Positions 1 through 7,500 of a stretch of 13,280 bases of DNA are shown here, piece after piece (the first letter of the stretch is position 1; every line of letters begins with the position of its first letter). The notes under the pieces are model-generated. The model was not told the origin of the DNA. It was given only the letters and a program-made list of their open reading frames with translations, and ran no database searches. Position numbers and translations under genes: made by a program. Origin of the DNA: an uncultured Porphyromonadaceae bacterium (GTDB taxonomy: Bacteria; Bacteroidota; Bacteroidia; Bacteroidales; Muribaculaceae); NCBI GenBank assembly GCA_947178655.1, contig CAMWZB010000010.1:1-13280 (forward strand), in the 5' to 3' direction.

Positions 1-68
1 GCGTGCACTCTGTCGCAGACCAAAGTGTTTCGCAATGTCTAATTATAAAAAAAATTTAAACCTTAATT
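1..68 (+). promoter_or_regulatory. A/T-rich leader of the first gene (truncated at window edge)
   Basis: The 68 bases before the first ATG become strongly A/T-rich just upstream of the start (positions about 41-68), as is usual for Bacteroidetes genes, which rarely carry a Shine-Dalgarno sequence. I see no GGAGG-like site and no convincing TAnnTTTG box. The promoter is therefore either divergent or upstream of the window. Confidence 0.4.
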
Positions 69-2801
69 ATGAGACACCTTTTACTTCTTCTCACTATGCT
101 CGTCTCATTGTTCGGTCTGACCTCCCGGGCAGCTGAGACTGTCGTTAAGTGGACGTTCGACAAGAAAGTCATTACGTCGGACAATACTTACATCAAAAGG
201 GACAACTATACAGAATACCTTCCTGACGGGTGGGCATTCAATGGCGGTAACTTTGATTACAGAATCTCTTTTGATGAAGGCACGCAGGTGCTTAAAGGTG
301 CCAACAGTACTTATGTGACAACGACCAAACTTATTATTTTCCCGGTCAAAGCCGGCACACTGTCATTCGAAGTCAAGACGATAAGCAGTGGGTCGATGGT
401 TCTGGCTCTGTACAAGATGACTCCGAAAGATGGCGGAGGCTACACAGCCGCTGCCGAAACATTCTATAAAGAGACCCTGTCCTCCCCCGCAGTATCGGCG
501 ACGGAGTACAAGTGGGTTGATGTCGATATTGATGACGACTGCTACGTAGGCATGTATTTAGGCAATCAGGCACTGTGCCGTGAAATCAAGAATACTTATG
601 CCGGGGCGACAGTAGGTTCCTATACTGTATCCGGTATTGTTAAAGACGAAGATGGCAATGCAGTTGAAGGTGCTACTGTCAAGATAGGCAGTGAAAGCGT
701 CGATACGGCAGCAGACGGGTCATGGACGCTCGAGAATATGGCAGACGGAAAACTTACCGTACGAGTTTCCAAGGAGGGCTTCAGAACAGCGTCAACGGAC
801 GTCACCGTAGACGGTGCCGATCTCGGCGGTGTTGAGCTTACTCTTGAGTGGATTGTCTCCACCATCAAGGGCCACCTGATGGACGAATCCGATTATGCCA
901 CTGTTTACGGTAAACTGACGTTCTCGGATTCAGAAGGCACGGTATATGCGACAACGGAGACAACTCCGGAAATGCCCGACTATGAAGTGAAGTTCAAGGG
1001 TGTCGTTCCCACTTCGTTCAACGTCGATATCGAACCTAAGTATTATAAACCGGTTCAATATAAATGGTCTCCTTCGGTTGGTCAGGAGTACACGCGCAAC
1101 TTCGTAGTAAGCCGTCTGATCCTCTCAGTCAATGTCAAGCCTGTCGATACCGACGGCAATCCTGTGACAGGTGCGACTGTGGCACTCGTTGAGAAAGACA
1201 ACGCCGACGCCACTGTGGCTCTGGGCGAATCGGGAGCCGGCACATACACCGCCAATCGGTTCTACGCACATGTGGCGGCCGACAAGAAGTACGTCGTGAC
1301 TGTCGAGCATCCTGATTATGAGCCTTACACTTCTGAAGAAGTTGTGTTCGACGGCGAAGGCAAGACTATCGAGCCTGTTCTGAAATCGCTTGCACCGACC
1401 GTATTCAAGGGAGTGGTCAAGAGCGGTCTTGATCAGGAACCTCTTGCCGACGCGACCGTCAGCATCAGCCTTCCTGACACTCCCACCGCGCTGGCTACAG
1501 TGACCACCGGCCCTGACGGCACATACTCGCTCTCGTTGGACGGCGCTCTTGAGGCAGCCTACGTTCTGAGCATCTATGCCGACTACTTCGAGCCCGAAGT
1601 CATCGACATCACCGAGCCCGAACGCAGCAAGGAATATGTCAACGACGCTGTTCTCAAGGCTGTCATGCTGTCGTTCACTGCACGTGTGGAGAATGAGGCA
1701 GGCGAAGCTGTCGAAGGCGCTGTCCTCAACTTCAACGGCGCCGACCTCGAGGCTGCGGAAGGAGTCTACACAGCCGAGGTGCCCTCGTACGGCAGCTACT
1801 GGAACGAGTATACAGTCAAGGTTTCGGCTCCCGGCTACGAGGCACAGGAAGAGACCGTCATCTTCAATGGCATGCCCGTCGAGAAGGTCTATACCCTCAA
1901 GGAAATCATGCTCACCTACACAGCCACGGTCGTGAATGAGGCCGGAGAGACTGTCGAAGGCGCTACAGTGACCTTCGACGGCACCGAGCTCACCGCAGCT
2001 GACGGCGCATACAGCACACAAGTAAGCTACAATGCCGCAGCCGACAAGACTTTCGCAGTCGAAGTATCGGCCGAGGGCTACAAGACACAGACTGTCGATG
2101 TGGCCTTCGACGGCAAGGATGTGACAGCGGTCTATACTCTCGAGGAGGTTATGCTCACCTACACGGCCACGGTAGTGAATGAGGCCGGAGAGGCTATCGA
2201 AGGCGCTACAGTGACCTTCGACGGCACTGAGCTCACCGCAGCTGACGGCGCATACAGCACACAAGTAAGCTACAATGCCGCAGCCGACAAGACTTTCGCA
2301 GTCGAAGTATCGGCCAAGGGCTATAAGACACAGACTGTCGAAGTGGCCTTCGACGGCAAGGATGTGACAGCGGTCTATACTCTCGAGGAGGCTATGCTCA
2401 CCTTCGTCGCCATCGTTGCCGACGAGTCAGTCGAGCCGATAGAAGGAGCTACAGTCGTTATGACCGACGGCGAAAACACTTGGACACTCGAGGAGTATGC
2501 ACCGGCTATGTACAGCGTGTCACTGCCGGCACTTGAGGCCGACGGCAATACCTACACCGTCACCGTAAGCAAAGAAGGTTACGAGACCAGCGACCCCTAC
2601 ACCTTCACTTTCGAGGGAGAAGACCACTTCAAGGCTTTCTATCTGGAAGAGAAAGTGGGAGGCATCGACAGCATCGACGCATCGGCCGACGGCACTGTCC
2701 GCGTATACGACATCAATGGCCGCCGCATCACAGTGGATAGCGTCAAGGAGCTTCCGGCAGGATTCTACATCATCAATGGTGTGAAGACCGTCATCCGCTA
2801 A
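69..2801 (+). CDS. Secreted surface protein with tandem carboxypeptidase-regulatory-like repeats and T9SS-like C-terminal tail
   Basis: This 910-aa protein has a clear signal peptide: MRH, a Leu-rich core, then cleavage near residue 21. Residues about 24-178 resemble a jelly-roll/choice-of-anchor-J module, including a WTF-type start and a 'GMYLGN' strand near the end. From about 185 to 862 there is a stack of beta-sandwich repeats of the carboxypeptidase regulatory-like (CarboxypepD_reg/Cna-B-like) type, each with a 'G..VEGATV.....' signature and a closing 'Y.L' strand. Approximate units are 185-258, 262-348 (divergent), 351-438, 444-531, 533-613, 614-694, 695-775 and 776-862. Units at 614-694 and 695-775 are almost identical. 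Residues 863-910 form a short sorting-tail-like end ('VRVYDINGRR...PAGFYIINGVKTVIR'), typical of T9SS cargo in Bacteroidales. No catalytic motif is visible, so a structural, adhesive or glycan-binding surface role is inferred. The ATG at 69 follows an A-rich leader and gives the signal peptide directly. The TAA stop at 2799-2801 is followed by a terminator, so the gene is probably monocistronic. Confidence 0.9.
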   Translation: MRHLLLLLTMLVSLFGLTSRAAETVVKWTFDKKVITSDNTYIKRDNYTEYLPDGWAFNGGNFDYRISFDEGTQVLKGANSTYVTTTKLIIFPVKAGTLSFEVKTISSGSMVLALYKMTPKDGGGYTAAAETFYKETLSSPAVSATEYKWVDVDIDDDCYVGMYLGNQALCREIKNTYAGATVGSYTVSGIVKDEDGNAVEGATVKIGSESVDTAADGSWTLENMADGKLTVRVSKEGFRTASTDVTVDGADLGGVELTLEWIVSTIKGHLMDESDYATVYGKLTFSDSEGTVYATTETTPEMPDYEVKFKGVVPTSFNVDIEPKYYKPVQYKWSPSVGQEYTRNFVVSRLILSVNVKPVDTDGNPVTGATVALVEKDNADATVALGESGAGTYTANRFYAHVAADKKYVVTVEHPDYEPYTSEEVVFDGEGKTIEPVLKSLAPTVFKGVVKSGLDQEPLADATVSISLPDTPTALATVTTGPDGTYSLSLDGALEAAYVLSIYADYFEPEVIDITEPERSKEYVNDAVLKAVMLSFTARVENEAGEAVEGAVLNFNGADLEAAEGVYTAEVPSYGSYWNEYTVKVSAPGYEAQEETVIFNGMPVEKVYTLKEIMLTYTATVVNEAGETVEGATVTFDGTELTAADGAYSTQVSYNAAADKTFAVEVSAEGYKTQTVDVAFDGKDVTAVYTLEEVMLTYTATVVNEAGEAIEGATVTFDGTELTAADGAYSTQVSYNAAADKTFAVEVSAKGYKTQTVEVAFDGKDVTAVYTLEEAMLTFVAIVADESVEPIEGATVVMTDGENTWTLEEYAPAMYSVSLPALEADGNTYTVTVSKEGYETSDPYTFTFEGEDHFKAFYLEEKVGGIDSIDASADGTVRVYDINGRRITVDSVKELPAGFYIINGVKTVIR
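1665..2654 (+). repeat. Four in-register beta-sandwich repeat units, 243-bp period, within the first CDS
   Basis: Units begin at 1665, 1908, 2151 and 2394, each with the codons Met-Leu-(Ser/Thr), spaced exactly 243 bp (81 codons). The last unit is a few codons longer (to about 2654). All share the layout 'ML-(S/T)-(Y/F)-x-A', then 'EGA', a closing 'GY', and a terminal 'VYTL' or 'FYLE' strand. Units 1 and 4 are diverged, while units 2 and 3 are nearly identical. This is a protein-coding domain repeat, not an intergenic element. Confidence 0.9.
1908..2393 (+). repeat. Near-identical tandem duplication, 2 x 243 bp
   Basis: Copy A is 1908-2150 and copy B is 2151-2393. By direct comparison I count nine nucleotide differences in 243, at codons 5, 8, 15, 16, 26, 56, 58, 64 and 81 of the unit, giving five amino-acid changes (T/A, V/I, E/K, D/E, V/A). 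Codons 27-55 are completely identical in both copies. This indicates a recent duplication or continuing gene conversion. Confidence 0.95.
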
Positions 2802-2843
2802 AACAACGGTATCAATCACATATCCAACAGAATATGAATCTAC

Positions 2844-2864
2844 ATATGTCTTACGGCGACATAT
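2844..2864 (+). other. Small hairpin in the 3' untranslated region
   Basis: A perfect 7-bp inverted repeat (ATATGTC, 2844-2850, with GACATAT, 2858-2864) with a 7-nt loop lies 43 nt after the first CDS and just before the main terminator. It has no T tract, so it is not itself a terminator. It may be an RNA-stabilising 3' structure or chance. Confidence 0.35.
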
Positions 2865-2874
2865 AGAACCACTC

Positions 2875-2920
2875 ATCACCATACGGTAGCGTTCGCTCAC
2901 CGTATGGTGATTATATTTTT
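2875..2920 (+). terminator. Rho-independent terminator after the first CDS
   Basis: A perfect 13-bp inverted repeat spans 2875-2887 and 2899-2911. The loop region can pair further (AGCG with CGCT, leaving a bulged C at 2898). It is followed by a T-rich tail ending in TTTTT at 2916-2920. This is a strong intrinsic terminator, suggesting that the first and second large genes are separate transcription units. Confidence 0.85.
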
Positions 2921-2968
2921 ACAGAAACTTATAAAATCACATTCCAATAATTAAAGCAAAAACGGCGT

Positions 2969-5900
2969 ATGAATCACAAATTCACACTCAGCCTTTTCGG
3001 CCTCGGACTGGCCGCTGCCGCTGCTGCCATTACTGCTGCCGCTCCCTGGCAGGCTCTTCGGGCTCCCCGGAGCAGCGAGGCAGCGGAAAGCATCACTTTC
3101 TACGGCACCATGGAGCGCAACAACACGTGGACCGATTCGCAGAAAGTCGGCTTCTACTCGTTCACCAGCGATGGTGCGGCCGATGAGTTCTCATCGTATC
3201 GCATATTCTCAACCAACCGTCTTGTGACGGGCGGCGGTGCGTACTATGACGGCTATTTCTACTACATCCACGGTACCGATACTTCGATCAAGGACAATAT
3301 TTCGAACACCTTCAACAAAGTGGATGTCCACACATGGGAGACCGTAAGCGTGTCGGGACATAACGCCCCGACCCTTACCGATGCCTATGCTATGGCGTAC
3401 GACTACTCCACCTCGACCATGTACGCCTACTGTCCCGACCGCGAAGAGGGCGGATACAGCATCCGTACGGTCGATCTTGAGACCGGCAAATTCACCGATG
3501 TGGCCAAAGTGGACAAGCCGCTTTTCATGCCGGCTATCGCGTTCAGTGCAGAAGGCGAGATGTACGGCGTGTCGCATCCCAATAACCAGACCAACTCGTG
3601 CCTTTACAAAATCGACAAACACACCGGCAAATCTACCCTTGTCGGTGATATCGGCTATCTGGTGAACTCTACTTTTTCCGGCGGTACGTTCGACTACCGT
3701 ACCGGCAAACTGTACTGGGCTTTGGTGTGCTACACTGTCAACCAGTACCAGGAGCGCTTCTATACATCCTGCATTATGGAGATTGATCCGGCCACGGGTA
3801 AGGCTACGCCTGTAAAGGAATTCCTCAACAAGGAAGTATTCTCGACGCTTTTCTTCATGGACAGCCATCCCAAGGCGCCCGAAGCAGTCAGCAACATGAC
3901 TGTGAAGTATGCCGACGGATCTGACAATGTCGTGACACTCGACTTCGATGTCCCCTCGCGCCATTATGACCGCAGCGCTATGTCAGGCGAAGTGAAGGTC
4001 GAGGTATATGTCGACGGAATTCTCAATCATACACTTACCGGTCTTGGTGCCGGAAGTCGCGCCGTCACGAATCCTATCACACTTGCCGACGGTACGCATG
4101 AGGTGACTTTCTACTGCTACGACAGCCTCGGCCGCAAGAGTGTGCGGGCCGATATCAATGTATGGGGCGGTCGTGACGTTCCCGGCAAGGTCGGCAATCT
4201 GACTGTCACGACCACACCGCGCGGCGAGACAGCAACCGTCACATGGACTGCTCCTGAGGGCAGCAAGGCGGGAGGCAACTATGACCCCGAAGACATCACC
4301 TACAAGGTCGTGCGCCGTCCTGAAGGAACAGTTGTTGCAGAAGGTCTTACCGAAACGACCTTCACCGATACTCCTTCGCGCCGCATGATGCTCAGCCAGT
4401 ACGAGGTATACGCTGTCACAAAAGTCGGTTCGAGCGACGTGGCCTATACGACTCCTATACTTGTCGGCGCTGAGGTGAAACCGCCGTATCTCGAAACGTT
4501 CGACACGCAGACGATGTTCAATACATTCACCATTATCGATGTGAACGGCATCAGCCACTATGATGGCGACCGTTGGATGTGGTTCGCCGCCAACCGCGAG
4601 GCCATCTACGGAATCGACTATGCCACCTATCCTACACCGGCAGATGCCTGGATTATCACACCGACCATAGGTCTCGTACCTGATAATGTATACCGTCTGT
4701 CGTTCTCTACCCGCGGCTATTCTACCGGTGACCATTTCGAGTTCAGACTGAGCGCACATGTCGGTGACATGCCTACTGTAGAGGGTCAGAAGCGCGAAAT
4801 CATGCGTGTGGTGAACGAGCACTCAAAAGAGAACATCAACTATTACGGCTTCTTCACGGCTGACGAGGGCGACTGCCGCGTCGGTTTCCATCTGGTCAGC
4901 CCCGGCACCGACCACCGCGGTCTTGACAATATCCGAGTGGCATACTATGGCCCGTCAACTATTCCGGCCGAACCTGAGCTTGTGTCGAAGGCTGTGGTTG
5001 ACGGTGCTGTGAAACTCACCATCAAGGTTCCGTCGGTCGACACACGCGGCCGTGAGATTGCTTCGCTCACCAACGTGCGTCTGTTCCGCAATGGCAATAT
5101 CCTTCCCATCAGCAACGTCACTGAGGGCGTGGCTCCCGGTGCGACTCTTGTTCTGAATGACGCCAATCCTGTATTCGGCATCAATGAATACATTATCACA
5201 GCCAGCAGCGACCAGGGTCAGGGTCTCGAACTGAAAGTGAGCGTTGACACCAAGGCTCCGGCTCCTGTGGCAGTAGAGTCGGTAGCGGTCCGCACGCTCA
5301 ATAATGACCGTGACGTCGAGATTTCGTGGTCATATCCCGAAGGCTGTCCTTCGGCGACAGGAGAGGAGCTTGACCCGTCTGAAATCTCGTACAACATATA
5401 CCGCACCGTAGGCGGAGTGCGCTCGGTTGTGGCACAGGACGTACACGGCAATTCCTTCACAGACAAACTCGTTACCGAATACTTCCCCAACGAACGTCAG
5501 AAGTATGTAGACTACTACGTGGCAGCCACTACAACAGGCGGTGTGGCGGCGGAAAAGACAGCCCGTATTATTGTCGGTCAGGCTTACGAACTTCCGCTCG
5601 AAGAGTCAGACTTCTACAACCTCAAGACTACGCCGTGGCTGTCAGAACCTACGACAGCATGGTCTCCCGCAACGAACGGCTACGAACCTAAGGCCACTCC
5701 TTTCACAGGCATTACATTCATGCGCTGCTATGGCAACGGAGATGCTCGCTCATGGGTGTCGCCTCGTCTGAATCTGTCAAGTCTTGTCAATCAGAAACTG
5801 TCGTTCCGGCTCTTCTGTCAGAACAGTGCGCTCGCCGCATCAGCCGGAATTGAAATCGGCATAATATATGATGTCGACGGAGTGCAGCAGCCTGTCAAGA

Positions 5901-7420
5901 TAATATCGCCGTACTACAGCTGCAAGGATGAGGATGGCTGGAAGCTCATCGAGCTTGATATGTCAGATTACAGTTCTTACAGCCGTGCGTCCATCGCTTT
6001 CGTCGCTCACGCGGTGAACAACTTCTGGGTGTATATCGATGATATCAGGCTGACCGGCGAACGTCTGGCCCATGACCTCGCCCTTGAATCGCTGACAGGA
6101 CCCGCACAGGCTGTCCGCGGTCGCGACAATGTCTACAATGCAACAGTCCGCAACTGTGGTACCGAAGCATTGGCAGGCAAGGTGACTTTCGCAGTAGGAG
6201 GTCAGGAAGTGAGCGGTGAGGATGTCAATATCGCCGCAGGCGAAAGCGCGACTGTCGAGTGCATATGGGTGCCCGAGCTCAATGGACCCGAAGAGTCTGT
6301 CGAAATGGTTGCCGCAGTAGCTTCTGCCGATGACCAGAATCCGTACAACGACAAGGCTTCCATGATAATCGGCACGGTATATCCGAATGTACCGTACGTG
6401 AATGACCTCGTTGCCGTTCCGTCGGAGGACGGTCTCGGTGTACAGCTCTCGTGGGGCGAGGCAAGCACCTATCCGGGTGCGGAAGCTGTCAAGGATGACT
6501 TCGAATCGTATGATGACTTCACCATCTCGGACTTCGGTCAGTGGACCATGGTGGACAAGGACGGCGCCAAGACCATGATGGGCATGAACAATGGCGTGAC
6601 CTCCTTCACTTGGGAAAACTGCGGCAAGGAGCAGGCATTCATAGTGTTCAATGCCGTCAAGGTAGGTGTCTCCGAAATCGCTTCGGCATACTCAGGGTCG
6701 AAGTGCCTGATAGCGTTCTCGGCCGCTACCGAGAACGACGACTGGCTCATCTCGCCACAGCTCCTCGGTCAGTCGCAGACAATATCGTTCTATGTGCGCG
6801 CTATGCTGGCTTATTACTCTCCCGAAACGTATGAAATCTGGATATCACGCTCAGGCCGGGATATCGAGGACTTTACCCTGCTCGCAGAGGAGTCAGTCTC
6901 GAACGAAACCTGGCTGCGCAAGAGCTACGAGCTCCCTGACGGCGCACGCTACTTCGCCATCCGCTGCACCTCGCAGCAGAAGTGGGCGCTGATGATTGAC
7001 GATATCGAGTATATCCCGGCACAGCCTGCTGTCAACCTGTATGGCTACAATGTATACCGCAACGGCGAGAATATCGCCGACTGCATCGGCGAGACCGAAT
7101 ATCTCGATCCTGCGGTTGATGCGACGGCTGACCACACCTACCACGTAAGTGCCGTGTATGACGACGGCGAGTCTATCTTCTCGAATCCCGCTGTCATCAA
7201 CCTCTCCGGCATCGACGGTGTGGCACATGGCACTCTCAGCGTCAAGGCTGCGGACGGCCGCATCACCATCGAGGGTGCCGAAGGCATGGTATGCATCTAC
7301 ACCGTTGACGGACGCATGATGTACAATTTCCGCGCCACCGGCAGCGACAGCATCGCCGTAGTTCCCGGAGTTTACATCGTGCTGGCCAACAACAGCAGCT
7401 ACAAGCTCCTTGTAAAATAA
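2969..7420 (+). CDS. Large secreted multidomain adhesin-like protein (propeller-like, FN3, choice-of-anchor J, T9SS-like tail)
   Basis: This 1483-aa protein has an Ala-rich signal peptide (residues 1 to about 25-39). Residues about 42-300 look like a beta-propeller: four related 'D-x-x-T-(G/W)' strand turns occur near residues 118, 168, 215 and 272. Ig/FN3-like modules follow at about 305-400 and 405-500. A first choice-of-anchor-J (cleaved-adhesin-like) domain spans 505-660, with 'DAWIITP' and 'GLDNIRV' strands. FN3-like segments lie at 667-765 and 769-870. A second jelly-roll spans 872-1030 ('SWVSPRL', 'WVYIDDIRL'). A CARDB-like module is at 1034-1138. A third jelly-roll at about 1175-1351 ('DDWLISPQL', 'ALMIDDIEY') is inserted inside another FN3 domain. 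The C-terminal about 70 residues ('TVDGRMMYNF...PGVYIVLANN...LLVK') match the T9SS type-A sorting style. No enzyme motif is seen. Surface adhesion or glycan/protein binding is inferred from architecture. It sits between two terminators and is likely monocistronic. The ATG at 2969 gives the signal peptide directly. Confidence 0.9.
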   Translation: MNHKFTLSLFGLGLAAAAAAITAAAPWQALRAPRSSEAAESITFYGTMERNNTWTDSQKVGFYSFTSDGAADEFSSYRIFSTNRLVTGGGAYYDGYFYYIHGTDTSIKDNISNTFNKVDVHTWETVSVSGHNAPTLTDAYAMAYDYSTSTMYAYCPDREEGGYSIRTVDLETGKFTDVAKVDKPLFMPAIAFSAEGEMYGVSHPNNQTNSCLYKIDKHTGKSTLVGDIGYLVNSTFSGGTFDYRTGKLYWALVCYTVNQYQERFYTSCIMEIDPATGKATPVKEFLNKEVFSTLFFMDSHPKAPEAVSNMTVKYADGSDNVVTLDFDVPSRHYDRSAMSGEVKVEVYVDGILNHTLTGLGAGSRAVTNPITLADGTHEVTFYCYDSLGRKSVRADINVWGGRDVPGKVGNLTVTTTPRGETATVTWTAPEGSKAGGNYDPEDITYKVVRRPEGTVVAEGLTETTFTDTPSRRMMLSQYEVYAVTKVGSSDVAYTTPILVGAEVKPPYLETFDTQTMFNTFTIIDVNGISHYDGDRWMWFAANREAIYGIDYATYPTPADAWIITPTIGLVPDNVYRLSFSTRGYSTGDHFEFRLSAHVGDMPTVEGQKREIMRVVNEHSKENINYYGFFTADEGDCRVGFHLVSPGTDHRGLDNIRVAYYGPSTIPAEPELVSKAVVDGAVKLTIKVPSVDTRGREIASLTNVRLFRNGNILPISNVTEGVAPGATLVLNDANPVFGINEYIITASSDQGQGLELKVSVDTKAPAPVAVESVAVRTLNNDRDVEISWSYPEGCPSATGEELDPSEISYNIYRTVGGVRSVVAQDVHGNSFTDKLVTEYFPNERQKYVDYYVAATTTGGVAAEKTARIIVGQAYELPLEESDFYNLKTTPWLSEPTTAWSPATNGYEPKATPFTGITFMRCYGNGDARSWVSPRLNLSSLVNQKLSFRLFCQNSALAASAGIEIGIIYDVDGVQQPVKIISPYYSCKDEDGWKLIELDMSDYSSYSRASIAFVAHAVNNFWVYIDDIRLTGERLAHDLALESLTGPAQAVRGRDNVYNATVRNCGTEALAGKVTFAVGGQEVSGEDVNIAAGESATVECIWVPELNGPEESVEMVAAVASADDQNPYNDKASMIIGTVYPNVPYVNDLVAVPSEDGLGVQLSWGEASTYPGAEAVKDDFESYDDFTISDFGQWTMVDKDGAKTMMGMNNGVTSFTWENCGKEQAFIVFNAVKVGVSEIASAYSGSKCLIAFSAATENDDWLISPQLLGQSQTISFYVRAMLAYYSPETYEIWISRSGRDIEDFTLLAEESVSNETWLRKSYELPDGARYFAIRCTSQQKWALMIDDIEYIPAQPAVNLYGYNVYRNGENIADCIGETEYLDPAVDATADHTYHVSAVYDDGESIFSNPAVINLSGIDGVAHGTLSVKAADGRITIEGAEGMVCIYTVDGRMMYNFRATGSDSIAVVPGVYIVLANNSSYKLLVK

Positions 7421-7432
7421 TATCTGAACGGA

Positions 7433-7473
7433 GGCTGTGTCAAAGTGTGATTCATTTTGGCACAGCCCCTTTT
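7433..7473 (+). terminator. Rho-independent terminator between the adhesin-like gene and the M6 peptidase gene
   Basis: A 12-bp stem pairs 7433-7444 with 7456-7467 (one G-T wobble at 7440/7460), with an 11-nt loop, followed by CC and TTTT at 7470-7473. The T tract is short, so termination may be partial and allow some readthrough into the peptidase gene 28 nt downstream. Confidence 0.75.
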
Positions 7474-7500
7474 AATCATTGACAACTGCCAATCCCAATT

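Noticed and set aside
1125..2264. A 379-codon open frame on the - strand inside the first large gene, with repeated Cys/Val-rich segments
   Set aside because: It is exactly antisense to the tandem repeats and its own repeats mirror them. The + strand frame has a signal peptide, domains and a sorting tail, so the antisense frame is a codon-bias shadow.
1665..2654. Periodic repeats considered as a CRISPR array or mobile repeat
   Set aside because: Units are 243 bp, contiguous without spacers, and in frame throughout as protein domains.
2911..2920. TATATTTTT as a possible -7 promoter box for the second large gene
   Set aside because: It lacks the terminal G of TAnnTTTG, has no -33 partner, and is the T tract of the terminator hairpin.
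3209..4822. Two long - strand open frames (3209-3964 and 3983-4822) inside the adhesin-like gene
   Set aside because: His/Val/Arg-rich composition, no recognisable domain or signal, and full overlap with a well-supported + strand gene.
7451..7460. TCATTTTG as a near match to the Bacteroidetes -7 box before the M6 peptidase gene
   Set aside because: The essential TA is broken (TC) and the bases form the right arm of a terminator stem. The peptidase promoter remains unidentified.
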